A stretch of 64,000 nt of DNA from Pseudoalteromonas luteoviolacea S2607 (GCF_001625575.1 NZ_AUXV01000022.1:1-64000); one strand, 5' to 3'. Positions 9,596 through 18,979 are shown, counted from the first letter of the stretch. Numbers and translations: made by a program. The notes: generated from the sequence alone by a model not told the origin.

Positions 9596-11122
9596 ATGAG
9601 CATTATCCGTCAGCAAGATTTTATTGATAGCATTGAAGATGCACTGCAATACATTTCTTTTTATCACCCGCTAGATTTTGTGCAAGCTTTGGAAAAAGCA
9701 TATAACAATGAACAGAGTAAAGCTGCAAAAGACGCAATAGCGCAAATTTTAATTAACTCTCGTATGTCTGCAGAGGGCAAGCGTCCACTATGCCAAGATA
9801 CGGGCATCGTTACTTGTTTTGTAAAAGTAGGTATGGATGTTAAGTGGGACAAAACAGACTTAACAGTGCAGCAAATGGTGGATGAAGGTACACGTCGTGC
9901 TTACACGAACCCAGATAATCCATTACGCGCTTCAATCGTGGCAGATCCAGCGGGTAGCCGTAAAAACACCAAAGACAATACGCCCTCTGTTGTACATGTA
10001 GATTTAGTACCTGGTGCAGAGGTAGAAGTTATGATTGCAGCTAAAGGCGGCGGTTCAGAAAACAAAACTAAAATGGCAATGCTTAACCCATCTGATGACG
10101 TTGCGGCATGGGTTGAAAAAACATTACCTACAATGGGCGCCGGTTGGTGTCCACCGGGAATGATAGGCATTGGTATTGGTGGTACAGCTGAAAAAGCGGC
10201 TGTACTGGCAAAAGAATCACTGATGGACCCTGTCGATATTCATGATTTACAGGAGCGTGGTGCTGAGACAGCTGAAGAGAAACTGCGTTTAGATATCTTT
10301 GAAAGAGCTAATAAGCTGGGCATAGGTGCGCAGGGTCTTGGTGGTTTGACAACGGTTGTTGATGTGAAAATCAAAACAGCGCCAACACACGCAGCTTCGA
10401 AACCTGTGGTAATGATCCCGAATTGTGCCGCTACGCGTCATGTACATTTCACGCTTAATGGCTCTGGCCCGGCAGATCTGAAAGCGCCAAAACTAGAAGA
10501 TTGGCCAGAAGTAACGTGGGAAGTGGGTGAAGATACTCGCCGAGTTAACCTTGATACACTGACCAAAGAAGACATCCAAGATTGGAAAATGGGTGAAACG
10601 GTATTATTGTCAGGCAAAATTTTGACAGGCCGTGATGCTGCGCATAAGCGTTTACAAGAAATGATCAACTCTGGACAAGGCCTGCCTGAGGGTGTCGACT
10701 TTACCAATAAGTTTATTTATTACGTGGGCCCTGTAGACGCAGTTGGTGATGAGGTGGTAGGTCCTGCTGGCCCAACCACTTCAACACGTATGGATAAGTT
10801 CACAGATTTGATGCTTGAGAAAACAGGCCTTGTTGGCATGATCGGTAAGGCGGAACGTGGTCCTGCAACTGTCGAATCAATCAAGCAAAACAAAGCTGTC
10901 TACTTGATGGCTGTCGGTGGTGCTGCGTACTTAGTTGCTAAGGCGATCAAGAAATCTCGTGTGGTCGCGTTTGAAGACTTGGGTATGGAGGCAATCTACG
11001 AGTTTGAAGTAGAGGACATGCCAGTAACGGTTGCTGTAGATAGTGAAGGTGCCAATGCACATACTCAAGGTCCTGCAATCTGGAAAGCTAAGATTGAGGA
11101 ACTTGATAGCAAGTTAAGATAA
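9596..11122 (+). CDS. fumA: Fumarate hydratase, class I (iron-sulfur)
   Basis: The protein is 508 aa, interconverting fumarate and malate in the TCA cycle. It is a homodimeric-type class I fumarase with alpha and beta parts fused. The [4Fe-4S] ligands are seen in LCQDTGIV (about residue 63) and IPNCAATRHVHF, with the third expected from the middle of the chain. KGGGSENKT and the C-terminal VGPAGPTTSTRMD are family signatures. A good AAAGGA ribosome site precedes the ATG. A strong hairpin lies 11 nt after the stop. The E. coli naming (A or B) cannot be decided. Confidence 0.94.
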   Translation: MSIIRQQDFIDSIEDALQYISFYHPLDFVQALEKAYNNEQSKAAKDAIAQILINSRMSAEGKRPLCQDTGIVTCFVKVGMDVKWDKTDLTVQQMVDEGTRRAYTNPDNPLRASIVADPAGSRKNTKDNTPSVVHVDLVPGAEVEVMIAAKGGGSENKTKMAMLNPSDDVAAWVEKTLPTMGAGWCPPGMIGIGIGGTAEKAAVLAKESLMDPVDIHDLQERGAETAEEKLRLDIFERANKLGIGAQGLGGLTTVVDVKIKTAPTHAASKPVVMIPNCAATRHVHFTLNGSGPADLKAPKLEDWPEVTWEVGEDTRRVNLDTLTKEDIQDWKMGETVLLSGKILTGRDAAHKRLQEMINSGQGLPEGVDFTNKFIYYVGPVDAVGDEVVGPAGPTTSTRMDKFTDLMLEKTGLVGMIGKAERGPATVESIKQNKAVYLMAVGGAAYLVAKAIKKSRVVAFEDLGMEAIYEFEVEDMPVTVAVDSEGANAHTQGPAIWKAKIEELDSKLR

Positions 11123-11133
11123 ACTAGCAACAT

Positions 11134-11161
11134 AAAGAAGGTGGTGGTTACCACCTTCTTT
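11134..11161 (+). terminator. Hairpin after fumarase gene
   Basis: A perfect 12-bp stem, AAAGAAGGTGGT (11134-11145) and its complement (11150-11161), has a GGTT loop. The following T tract is short, so termination may be partial or the hairpin may protect the 3' end. Confidence 0.65.
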
Positions 11162-11379
11162 AATAACAACTTTGTTCTTTGGCCAATATCCTGCCTCTCA
11201 ATTATCTTTTTACCAACGCGAAGTGCTTACTCTTAGCACGCAACATATTTCAGAACGCTTAATTTGTCATCTTTCCACTGTTTATGATTTGATACACTGG
11301 CAGTGAATTAGCGCAAAAATTGTTAACAATTTAATTTGAATCTAGCTCGTGTAAATTTATACTTACACAGGGCTATTGC

Positions 11380-11396
11380 TTTACGTTTACGTAAAC
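11380..11396. promoter_or_regulatory. Palindromic operator upstream of leucine dehydrogenase (candidate LiuR site)
   Basis: The 17-mer TTTACGTTTACGTAAAC contains the perfect palindrome GTTTACGTAAAC. The identical 17-mer occurs at 45609-45625 upstream of gltB, at nearly the same distance from the start codon (about 230 and 260 bp). The rest of the 500-bp region between fumarase and this gene is AT-rich with no convincing ORF. The ACGT-centred palindrome resembles sites attributed to LiuR, the MerR-family regulator of branched-chain amino acid use; the assignment is inference. Confidence 0.6.
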
Positions 11397-11622
11397 AGAA
11401 GCTCTAAATTTAATGGGTATTTCTAATTAAATATGTTTTTTAAAATTGTTTTCATAGAAAACCTATCTTTATATTTAATTTATTTTGGATTATATATGCG
11501 TGTTGATGATGTAATGAGCTTAGATCATCTCATTTGCTGGATTGACTAAAAGGTTAGTGGTAGAGTCAAGCCAATTTCAGCGCTATCTGACACGTTCAGA
11601 CAATAATCGGAGAATAATCAAA

Positions 11623-12663
11623 GTGGCTGTATTTAACCAAGTTGAATTTGATAACCATGAACAAGTTGTGTTTTGCTCAGATGAAAAGTCGGGCTTAAAA
11701 GCAATTATCGCTGTGCATAGTACTAAGCTAGGCCCAGCTGTTGGTGGCTGTCGTTTATGGGATTATGCAGAAGATCAAGACGCAGTATACGATGTGTTAC
11801 GTCTTTCTAAAGGCATGACTTACAAGAATGCAGTAGCTCGTTTACCGTTCGGTGGCGGTAAATCAGTGATCATTGGTGATGCGAAAAGCATTAAGTCTGA
11901 AGAACTTTTTAGAGCATTTGGTAGACACCTAGAGAGATTAGGCGGTAGTTATTACTCAGCAGAAGATGTGAATATCACCACTGGTGATGTCATGATGATG
12001 CACAAAGAAACTGATTACGTTTTAGGTCTTGAAGGCAAAAGCGGCAACCCGTCTCCATTTACTGCTTTAGGCACGTTCCTAGGTATTAAAGCAGCGTACC
12101 AGCATAAGTTTGGACACCAAGACTTGTCTGGTGTAAAAGTAGCTGTGCAAGGCCTTGGCGCTGTAGCGTATGGCCTGTGTAAATATTTGCACGAAGCTGG
12201 TGCGAAGTTATTTGTAACAGACATCAATCAAGCATCGGTTGATAGAGTCGTTACTGACTTTGGCGCAGTGGCAGTAGATATTGATGAAATCTACGACTTA
12301 GATGTAGATGTGTATGCACCATGTGCACTTGGTGCAACAGTCAATGATGAAACCATTCCTCGTATTAAAGCGACTATCATTGCCGGTTGTGCAAACAATC
12401 AGCTTGCAGAACCGCGCCATGGTGATGTATTGCGTGAAAAGGGCGTACTTTACGCGCCTGATTATGTAATCAATGCTGGTGGTATCATTAATGTATATTA
12501 TGAGACCAAACCTGAAGGCTATAACGAAGCGCAAGCAACTAAGCATGTTGAAGGCATTTTTGACACGCTGGCTGAGATTTTTAAGCGTTCTGATGACGAG
12601 AAAAAATCTACTCACGTTATTGCAGACGAGTTAGCGCAAGAAATCATCGAGAACGGATTATAA
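11623..12663 (+). CDS. ldh: Leucine dehydrogenase-type Glu/Leu/Phe/Val dehydrogenase
   Basis: The protein is 346 aa from the GTG at 11623, chosen because GGAG lies 10 nt upstream and the protein then starts MAVFNQVEF as expected. The open frame extends 27 codons further upstream without support. Features are the substrate domain GPAVGGCRLWDY, the catalytic lysine region LPFGGGKSVI, and the NAD-binding QGLGAVAYGLCKYL. It deaminates leucine and related branched-chain amino acids to keto acids with NAD. A palindromic site far upstream matches one before gltBD, which suits a link between amino-acid nitrogen release and glutamate synthesis. Confidence 0.92.
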   Translation: MAVFNQVEFDNHEQVVFCSDEKSGLKAIIAVHSTKLGPAVGGCRLWDYAEDQDAVYDVLRLSKGMTYKNAVARLPFGGGKSVIIGDAKSIKSEELFRAFGRHLERLGGSYYSAEDVNITTGDVMMMHKETDYVLGLEGKSGNPSPFTALGTFLGIKAAYQHKFGHQDLSGVKVAVQGLGAVAYGLCKYLHEAGAKLFVTDINQASVDRVVTDFGAVAVDIDEIYDLDVDVYAPCALGATVNDETIPRIKATIIAGCANNQLAEPRHGDVLREKGVLYAPDYVINAGGIINVYYETKPEGYNEAQATKHVEGIFDTLAEIFKRSDDEKKSTHVIADELAQEIIENGL

Positions 12664-12687
12664 TCGTTACTTGAAAAAGCTATAATG

Positions 12688-12710
12688 AAGGGCGTATTCG
12701 CCCTTTTTTT
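12688..12710 (+). terminator. Terminator after leucine dehydrogenase
   Basis: A GGGCG/CGCCC stem (12690-12694 and 12699-12703) with a TATT loop, flanked by AA and seven T residues, forms a classical intrinsic terminator. Confidence 0.85.
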
Positions 12711-12722
12711 ATAGTTGTTAAA

Positions 12723-13382
12723 ATGAAAAAAATCGCTTTAGACTCGTGGGAGCGCAAAGAGCACTTTGAGTTTTATCAAGACTTTGCAGATCCAAACTTC
12801 AATATCACTACAAATCTCAATACTCATTCTCTATATATTAAAGCTTCACAAGCTGATCTGTCCTTCACTTACTGCTATCTTTATTGTTTATCACGAACGA
12901 TTGAACAGTGTGACTTTATGCGTTATCGGATAGTCGATGGTTGTCCCGTCGAATCCGAGAAGGTGACAATTAGTAGTACCTTTTTAAGAGAGGATAATAC
13001 CTTCAGGTTCATCACACTGAGTGAAAGTAGCGATGTTAATGAATTCATTCAACAATCAGAAGAGAATAAAAAGGTCGGCTTGTCGCAACCTTTATTGGGC
13101 GAAATGTTTTTATCAAATTGTAGCTCGGTTGAACAAGTCTACGTATCTATTTTGCCTTGGTTTCAATTCACTAGTTTCAAGCATGCAAGGCATAGTGAAG
13201 ACAATTTAGGCATACCAAAAATAATTTTTGGTAAATTAAATGAAGACAAAAATAGTCTGCCTGTATCAATTGAGGTACATCATGGTTTGGTAGATGGGTA
13301 CCATTTATCACTATTCCTAGATGAATTTCAAAGACAAATCATTGCGTTATGTTGCCAATTAGAAGAAGAAAAAAAATTTTAG
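12723..13382 (+). CDS. Chloramphenicol acetyltransferase-like (CatA family) protein
   Basis: The protein is 219 aa, the size of type A chloramphenicol acetyltransferases. The catalytic motif HHGLVDGYH near residue 180 corresponds to the HHxxxDGxH signature with its general-base histidine and structural aspartate. The stretch SILPWFQFTSFKHA matches the conserved substrate-pocket region, and WERKEHFEFY is the family N terminus. It could acetylate chloramphenicol or another hydroxylated small molecule; chromosomal CatA-like proteins are often not resistance determinants. It sits 13 nt after the ldh terminator, with no integrase or IS nearby. Confidence 0.85.
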   Translation: MKKIALDSWERKEHFEFYQDFADPNFNITTNLNTHSLYIKASQADLSFTYCYLYCLSRTIEQCDFMRYRIVDGCPVESEKVTISSTFLREDNTFRFITLSESSDVNEFIQQSEENKKVGLSQPLLGEMFLSNCSSVEQVYVSILPWFQFTSFKHARHSEDNLGIPKIIFGKLNEDKNSLPVSIEVHHGLVDGYHLSLFLDEFQRQIIALCCQLEEEKKF

Positions 13383-13643
13383 GGACAACAATATTGTGTT
13401 ATACGCAATTTTTTTCTACGTATTTTTGTCTCTAACAGTTTGAAAATTATAGCCTAATCAAAGAGTTTTTAGTTTTGCGAGCTCTATTTTTGGCGAAATT
13501 TTAACTGTAATAAATTGTTAATTAAGTTGCTTTGTGTATGAAAAGTAAGTGATTTAAGTTTTTTTTGGTTGTTTTGTTGTTAATGTGATGTTTTATTTCA
13601 TTTTATTAGAAAAGCGATTACAAAATTAGTTTTAAACATGAAG

Positions 13644-13672
13644 TTGACATGGGCAAATGCATTTAGCATTAT
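13644..13672 (+). promoter_or_regulatory. Possible sigma-70 promoter of the TonB2 operon
   Basis: TTGACA (13644-13649) is followed by a 17-bp spacer and CATTAT (13667-13672), about 95 bp before the first gene. The rest of the 385-bp gap (13383-13767) is very T-rich with no ORF that I can support. I did not find a clear Fur box. Confidence 0.5.
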
Positions 13673-13767
13673 TGCACGGTTGATACTTCTAAAAAGGTAT
13701 CCGGGGTACTCTTCTATAGTCGAGTGCAAAAATTATAAAAGTAACATTACTTAATTGGTTGGGAACT

Positions 13768-14538
13768 ATGTCTGTTAAAATCAGAAAGAGTCTTGTAGCT
13801 TCAGCGTTATTCGGCGCAGCAGCATTTGCAAGCAGCAATGTGATGGCAGATCCTTTGAATGACATACAGAAAGTAGGTCAGCAAACTCAAAAGGCTGCTC
13901 AAAAGTCTCAAGAAAAAGTTGATAATATTTACGGTCAGTCAATCGAAATGATTGCAGAATACCGCACTACTGTCGATGAAACAGAACTTTTAAAAGTTTA
14001 CAACGACCACGTTGCACGTTTGGTAGCGGACCAAAATGCAAACATTGAGTCTCTAGAGCGTCAAATCGCGACAGTTGATAAAACTAAGCAAGACGTTGTG
14101 CCTTTGATGTATCGCATGATTGATACACTCGAGCAATTCATCAAAGCGGACGTCCCGTTCGATACTGAAAAGCGTTTAGAGCGCGTAGAAAGACTACGTG
14201 AAACTCTTTCAAACGCAAAAGTAACTACTTCAGAGAAGTACCGTCAGGTACTAGAAGCTTACACTGTTGAAACTGCATACGGCACAGCAATGACAGCTTC
14301 TCAAGGTTCTCTTGAAATTAACGGTAAAAACATCAACGTTGACTTCGCTCGTCTAGGTCGTATCGCATATGTTGCTCAATCATTCGATCAAAAGAATGCA
14401 TGGGTTTGGGACAACAATGCTAAGCAGTGGCAATCTCTAGGTGAAGAATACCTTAAGCCTATCAAAGACATGATCCGTATTGCACGTGGTCAGGCTGCCC
14501 CAGAACTAGTTAAACTTCCTATTTTCGGCGCGGAGTAA
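13768..14538 (+). CDS. DUF3450 periplasmic protein of the TonB2 operon
   Basis: The protein is 256 aa from the ATG at 13768, with a signal peptide (about 1-28, cleavage after VMA). Residues 30-60 and 95-170 are helical and coiled-coil prone; the C-terminal part contains the family stretch NVDFARLGRIAYVAQSFDQ and AWVWDN. DUF3450 genes routinely precede TonB2 systems in Vibrio, Shewanella and Pseudoalteromonas; the role is not settled and is presumed to be assembly or regulation of the energy-transduction complex in the periplasm. It is the first gene of a tightly spaced six-gene operon. Confidence 0.88.
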   Translation: MSVKIRKSLVASALFGAAAFASSNVMADPLNDIQKVGQQTQKAAQKSQEKVDNIYGQSIEMIAEYRTTVDETELLKVYNDHVARLVADQNANIESLERQIATVDKTKQDVVPLMYRMIDTLEQFIKADVPFDTEKRLERVERLRETLSNAKVTTSEKYRQVLEAYTVETAYGTAMTASQGSLEINGKNINVDFARLGRIAYVAQSFDQKNAWVWDNNAKQWQSLGEEYLKPIKDMIRIARGQAAPELVKLPIFGAE

Positions 14539-14544
14539 TAAAAC

Positions 14545-15909
14545 ATGAAGAAACTATTTAAAGGTTTTGCAGTTGCTGCAGCATTAACAGTTTCTGCTGG
14601 TGCCGCGTTGAATGCACATGCAAACACGGAAGCACTAGACAAGATCCTTGAGCAAGTTAAACAGAATCGTATTTCTGAAGGTAAAATTAACAAAGCTCGT
14701 GAGCAAGAGTTCTTGTCTGAGCGTGCTGACAAGCAAGCACTACTAAACAAAGCAAAGCGTGACCTAGCTGCTGAAAAAGCACGTGGTGAGCGTCTTAACA
14801 GAGAATTCAAGCAAAACGAAATCACACTTGCTGATAAAGAGACTGAGCTAGTAAATGCACAGGGTACTCTTGGTGAGATGTTTGGTGTTGTACGTCGTTC
14901 ATCAGCTGATGCAATCGGTTCAATCGAAGCGTCAATCGTAAGTGCTGAAAAGCCAGGACGTGCTGAAGTTCTTCGTTCACTAGCTGCAGCTAAAGAGCTA
15001 CCAACTACTCGTGAACTTGAAGAGCTTTGGATTGCATTCCAAACAGAAATGACTGAATCAGCTAAGACTTCTACTTTCGAAGCTGAAGTAGCTGAGCTAA
15101 GCGGTGACATCAATGTTAAGCAAGTTACTCGTATTGGTAACTTCAACCTTGTAACTAAAGACGGTTATGTTGTATACGATGCAGAGAACAAATCAATTGT
15201 TCCTCTAGGTAAGCAACCTGCTTCAAACGTTGTTGCAACAGTTTCTGATCTGCTTAACACGTCTGCAAGCAGCTACGTTCCTTTCGTAGTAGATCCAACT
15301 CGTGGTGCTATCCTTCGTCTAAACACGCAAAAAGCAAGTGTTGAAGAGCGTTGGCACCAAGGTGACACTGTTGGTTACATCATCACTGCATTGTTAGCGC
15401 TAGGTGCACTAATCGCATTAGTACGTTTCCTAGACCTAATGGTAGTTGGTGCTAAGATCAAGTCACAAATCAAGAACGCTAATAACCCAAGTGATAACAA
15501 CCCACTTGGCCGTATCTTGAAAGTGTACCACGATAACAAGAACCAAGACGTTGAGAACCTTGAGCTTAAACTTGACGAAGCAATTCTACGTGAAACGCCT
15601 CGCATTGAAGCTGGTATCAACATCATCAAGATCCTTGCAGCTATCGCTCCGTTACTAGGTCTACTAGGTACGGTTGTAGGTATGATCTTGACGTTCGAAT
15701 CAATCACTCTATTCGGTACTGGTGATCCGAAGATCATGGCAGGTAACATCTCTCTAGCACTTGTTACAACAGCTCTTGGTCTAATTGCTGCGCTACCACT
15801 AATCCTACTTCACGCTATTGTTGCTGGTCGTAGTAAATCAATCCTACACATTCTTGACGAGCAAAGCGCGGGTATCGTTGCTGCGCACGCGGAGAAGGAG
15901 AAAGCATAA
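14545..15909 (+). CDS. MotA/TolQ/ExbB family protein with long periplasmic domain (TtpC-like)
   Basis: The protein is 454 aa with a signal peptide (about 1-26) and then a coiled-coil region (about 30-105) rich in Q, K, E and R. A transmembrane helix follows near residue 275, then the ExbB/TolQ proton-channel domain (about 350-450) with LAAIAPLLGLLGTVVGMILTF (read as LAAIAPLLGLL then GTVVGMILTF). This architecture matches TtpC, the extra component required by Vibrio TonB2 systems. It ends in a TAATG overlap with exbB. It probably joins the inner-membrane motor and spans the periplasm. Confidence 0.88.
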   Translation: MKKLFKGFAVAAALTVSAGAALNAHANTEALDKILEQVKQNRISEGKINKAREQEFLSERADKQALLNKAKRDLAAEKARGERLNREFKQNEITLADKETELVNAQGTLGEMFGVVRRSSADAIGSIEASIVSAEKPGRAEVLRSLAAAKELPTTRELEELWIAFQTEMTESAKTSTFEAEVAELSGDINVKQVTRIGNFNLVTKDGYVVYDAENKSIVPLGKQPASNVVATVSDLLNTSASSYVPFVVDPTRGAILRLNTQKASVEERWHQGDTVGYIITALLALGALIALVRFLDLMVVGAKIKSQIKNANNPSDNNPLGRILKVYHDNKNQDVENLELKLDEAILRETPRIEAGINIIKILAAIAPLLGLLGTVVGMILTFESITLFGTGDPKIMAGNISLALVTTALGLIAALPLILLHAIVAGRSKSILHILDEQSAGIVAAHAEKEKA

Positions 15910-16433
15910 TGCTAGTCCTGGTGGAGACGTGGGAATCTATCAGGGATTTTGTTGCTACAGGCGGCGACGTACTATTCGTTGTCGCAATGGCACTCTTTCT
16001 TATGTGGGTATTAATGATTGAGCGCTATTGGTTCCTATTAGTTGAGTTCCCTAGAATGCATAAGGGGATTGTAGCTAAATGGGATGCCCGCCAAGATACT
16101 ACATCTTGGTACGCACACAGAATCCGTGAAGCATGGGTTTCTGAAGCGTCTGAAAAATTAGATGAGCGTATGTTGATTATCAAAACATTGGTTGCAATGT
16201 GTCCATTAATCGGTCTACTAGGTACTGTTACAGGTATGATTTCGGTATTCGAAACCATGGCTACTCAAGGTACTGGTAACCCGCGTTTGATGGCATCAGG
16301 CATTTCAATGGCGACGATACCAACAATGGCTGGAATGGTTGCGGCACTATCTGGTGTATTCTTTAGTACTCGTCTTGAGGCGAGAGCAAAAATGGCTAAA
16401 GAAAAACTAATCGATAGCTTGCCACATCACTAG
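15909..16433 (+). CDS. exbB: ExbB-type proton channel subunit (TonB2 system)
   Basis: The protein is 174 aa with three predicted membrane segments (about 20-40, 95-115 and 135-155). The channel motif CPLIGLLGTVTGMISVF and the following GNPRLMASGISMA are typical of ExbB2. With ExbD it uses the proton gradient to power TonB. The start codon overlaps the previous stop (TAATG), which points to coupled translation. Confidence 0.93.
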   Translation: MLVLVETWESIRDFVATGGDVLFVVAMALFLMWVLMIERYWFLLVEFPRMHKGIVAKWDARQDTTSWYAHRIREAWVSEASEKLDERMLIIKTLVAMCPLIGLLGTVTGMISVFETMATQGTGNPRLMASGISMATIPTMAGMVAALSGVFFSTRLEARAKMAKEKLIDSLPHH

Positions 16434-16447
16434 AGAGAGATATAAAT

Positions 16448-16852
16448 ATGGCACGTAAACAGCGTTTTCGTGAAGAAGAAGAAGCAGCAGTAGATATGAC
16501 ACCGATGCTTGACATCGTATTCATCATGTTGATCTTCTTCATCGTAACTACCTCTTTTGTTAAAGAGGCAGGCATTGAAGTTAAAAAGCCAAAAGCTGCA
16601 CAGGCTCAAACTAAGAAAAATGCGAACATCTTTATCGCAATCCGTGAAAACGGTGAGATTTGGATGGATAAGCGTCAGGTAGATGTTGAGCGTGTAAGCG
16701 CTAACCTTGAAAATCTATTGGCTGAACAACAAACTGAGACAGTAATTATCCAAGCGGATAAAGGTGCTAAGCACGGTGTTGTTGTGAAGGTAATGGACCA
16801 AATCAAGGCAACTGATGACGGTCTGAAGATTTCAATAGCTGGAGCTAAGTAA
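16448..16852 (+). CDS. exbD: ExbD-type biopolymer transport protein (TonB2 system)
   Basis: The protein is 134 aa. A single N-terminal membrane helix over about residues 17-38 carries the essential aspartate in DMTPMLDIVFIML. The periplasmic domain includes VIIQADKGAKHGVVVKVMDQ, the conserved ExbD fold. GAGAGA before the ATG is a weak ribosome site. The stop overlaps the tonB start as TAATG. Confidence 0.94.
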   Translation: MARKQRFREEEEAAVDMTPMLDIVFIMLIFFIVTTSFVKEAGIEVKKPKAAQAQTKKNANIFIAIRENGEIWMDKRQVDVERVSANLENLLAEQQTETVIIQADKGAKHGVVVKVMDQIKATDDGLKISIAGAK

Positions 16853-17466
16853 TGATTCGATTTCTGTTTTCACTTCTAGCAGGTGGGGCAGTAACTTTCG
16901 GCTTGTTCTTCTTTATGTCTTACCTAATCTCCGGTGGAGCTGATAGGGCAGACAACCAAAAGGAAGAGATCATAGTCGAGATTATGTCGAATCCACCTGA
17001 ATCAGACGTGCAGGAGAGGAAGCGTGTACCGCCTCCACCTCCTCCACCGCCAAAGCAGCCGCCTAAGCCGCAGCCGCCGCAGCCAGAGACATCAAATCCT
17101 GCTGCAGGCGCTATCGGTTTTAACATGCCTAGCATCAATATTGGTGGTACGGCAGGTGGTCTGAGTGGCCCGGGTGATTTCGGTCGTGATGGTGAAGCAA
17201 CACCGATCGTTCGTATTGAACCTAAATACCCACCGCAAGCAGCGCGTGATGGTAAAGAAGGCTGGGTACAGCTTGAATTTACAATCAATGAGCTAGGTGG
17301 TGTAGAAGATATTAAAGTAATCGCAGCTGAACCGAAGCGTATTTTCAACCGTGAAGCGCAAAGAGCACTTCGTAAGTGGAAATACAGACCAAAGATTGTT
17401 GACGGCAAGCCTGAAAAGCAATTTGGTATTCAAGTTCAACTTGATTTCAAACTTAACCAAGACTAA
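16852..17466 (+). CDS. tonB: TonB2 energy transducer
   Basis: The protein is 204 aa. It has an N-terminal membrane anchor (about 6-28), a proline-rich spacer (about 57-85, with a run of eight prolines and PKPQPPQPE), and a C-terminal TonB domain (about 115-200) with PIVRIEPKYPPQAARDGKEG and LRKWKYRP. It transmits motor energy from ExbBD to outer-membrane TonB-dependent receptors; none of those receptors lies in the window. The spacer is short, as in TonB2 proteins, so the TtpC-like and TPR partners may help it reach the outer membrane. Confidence 0.94.
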   Translation: MIRFLFSLLAGGAVTFGLFFFMSYLISGGADRADNQKEEIIVEIMSNPPESDVQERKRVPPPPPPPPKQPPKPQPPQPETSNPAAGAIGFNMPSINIGGTAGGLSGPGDFGRDGEATPIVRIEPKYPPQAARDGKEGWVQLEFTINELGGVEDIKVIAAEPKRIFNREAQRALRKWKYRPKIVDGKPEKQFGIQVQLDFKLNQD

Positions 17467-17476
17467 GGAGTAAGAT

Positions 17477-18739
17477 ATGAAGCAAATGTCAAAAGCAACA
17501 GCTCTTGCTCTGATGATGTCTTTAGCTGGCGGTGCACTGAGCACCGCAGCAGTTGCTGCTCCAGATCCTGCAAAGATCGAAGAGCGCAAAAAAGCTAAGA
17601 CAAAAGTCATGGGTGAGCGTGTTGGTAAAAAGGTCATCAAAGCTTTTGACCTTTACAACGAAGATAAAGTAGATGAAGCAATTGCTTTGTTACTTGAAAT
17701 CGACGCTTCAGATGAGTTTGATAAAGCAACGGTTAATCGTTACTTAGGTAACCTTTATGCTCAAAAAGAAGAGTATAAAACGGCTATCAAGTACATTCGT
17801 CAAGCGATTGCTCCTGACGTACTAAACTTCAAAGATCAAGCTGATCTTATGAAGTTGCTAGGTGACTTACTTGTAGGTACCGAGCAGTATGAAGGTGCAA
17901 AGAAGGCTTATTACGATTGGATGGACTTTACGGGTGAAGAAGACTCGAAAGTATACGGTCGTATTGCACAAGCAAACTATGAACTTAAAAAGTTTGCTGA
18001 TGTAATCAAGCCAGCTGATCAAGCTATTGCTTTAAATAAAGAAGAGCCTAACAAGTCATTCTATATGCTGAAAATTGGTTCGTACTTCGAACTTAAACAG
18101 TTTAAGAATGCAGTTAGTGTTGCTGAGGAACTTGTTAAGATCTTCCCTGAAGACAAACAAGTTTGGACTCAACTTGGTTCTTTCTATATGCAAACAGAAG
18201 AGTACCGTAAAGGTCAGACTGTGATGGAAATTGCATTTCAGAAAGGCTATTTTGAGAAAGAGAATCACTACAAGATTCTTGGTAGTTACTACTCTTTGAA
18301 TGAAATTCCTTACAAAGCGGCTATTACGTTTGAAAAGGCAATCAAAGATAAAAACATTGAGCGTAACAAGCAAAATGTGACTGCTACAGCGAGTTACTTC
18401 CACCAAGCGAAGAACATTGCAAAAGCAGCTCAGTACTACGAAGAAGCAGCTAAATTTGAAGACGATGCAGAGCTGTATAGAAAGGCTGGTAGCTTATTGC
18501 TACAAGACCTGCAATATGCAGCTGCAGTTGTTCGTTTAAATAAAGCACTTGAACTGGGTTCTAAGAAAAAGGGTACTATCTACTCTGACTTAGCAGAAGC
18601 TTATCTTTATCAAGAAAAGTACAAGCAAGCTTACCGTGCGATTGTTAAGGCTCAAGAAGATCCTAAGACACGCAAGTTCGCTCGCAGTTGGGCCTCTTTT
18701 ATTAAAGAGAAAGCACAACGTAAAGGCATCAGTCTTTAA
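17477..18739 (+). CDS. Periplasmic TPR protein of the TonB2 operon
   Basis: The protein is 420 aa with a signal peptide (about 1-27, ending TAAVAA). It consists of tandem TPR-like helical repeats, for example YLGNLYAQKEEYKTAIKYIR, VWTQLGSFYMQTEEYRKGQ and DLAEAYLYQEKYKQAYRAI. TPR proteins are standard last genes of marine TonB2 clusters, where they probably scaffold complex assembly. GGAG lies 8 nt before the ATG, and a strong terminator follows the stop by 2 nt. Confidence 0.9.
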   Translation: MKQMSKATALALMMSLAGGALSTAAVAAPDPAKIEERKKAKTKVMGERVGKKVIKAFDLYNEDKVDEAIALLLEIDASDEFDKATVNRYLGNLYAQKEEYKTAIKYIRQAIAPDVLNFKDQADLMKLLGDLLVGTEQYEGAKKAYYDWMDFTGEEDSKVYGRIAQANYELKKFADVIKPADQAIALNKEEPNKSFYMLKIGSYFELKQFKNAVSVAEELVKIFPEDKQVWTQLGSFYMQTEEYRKGQTVMEIAFQKGYFEKENHYKILGSYYSLNEIPYKAAITFEKAIKDKNIERNKQNVTATASYFHQAKNIAKAAQYYEEAAKFEDDAELYRKAGSLLLQDLQYAAAVVRLNKALELGSKKKGTIYSDLAEAYLYQEKYKQAYRAIVKAQEDPKTRKFARSWASFIKEKAQRKGISL

Positions 18740-18741
18740 TT

Positions 18742-18767
18742 AAAAAAGCCCCGTCAGGGGCTTTTTT
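18742..18767 (+). terminator. Terminator of the TonB2 operon
   Basis: A perfect stem AAAAAAGCCCC / GGGGCTTTTTT with a GTCA loop and T run forms an intrinsic terminator that closes the six-gene operon. Confidence 0.92.
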
Positions 18768-18979
18768 ATTTCCTTTTAAACACGCCAGTTAAAGTAGATA
18801 CTTGCTATACCTCATTCGTTTTAGTCTGTGAAATCAAATATTGATTTAGAACACGACTTCTTATCTCAGATTGCGTAAACTATTCAAGTCCATTGAACTA
18901 CCAACCTGTTGCGTCAATATCACGTGACTATCAAATGCAGAATATTGTCGATAATAACTGTTAAATCATTGGGGATTTT

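Noticed and set aside
11542..11622. Longer N terminus for leucine dehydrogenase
   Set aside because: The GTG at 11623 has a good ribosome site and gives the expected family start; the upstream codons have neither.
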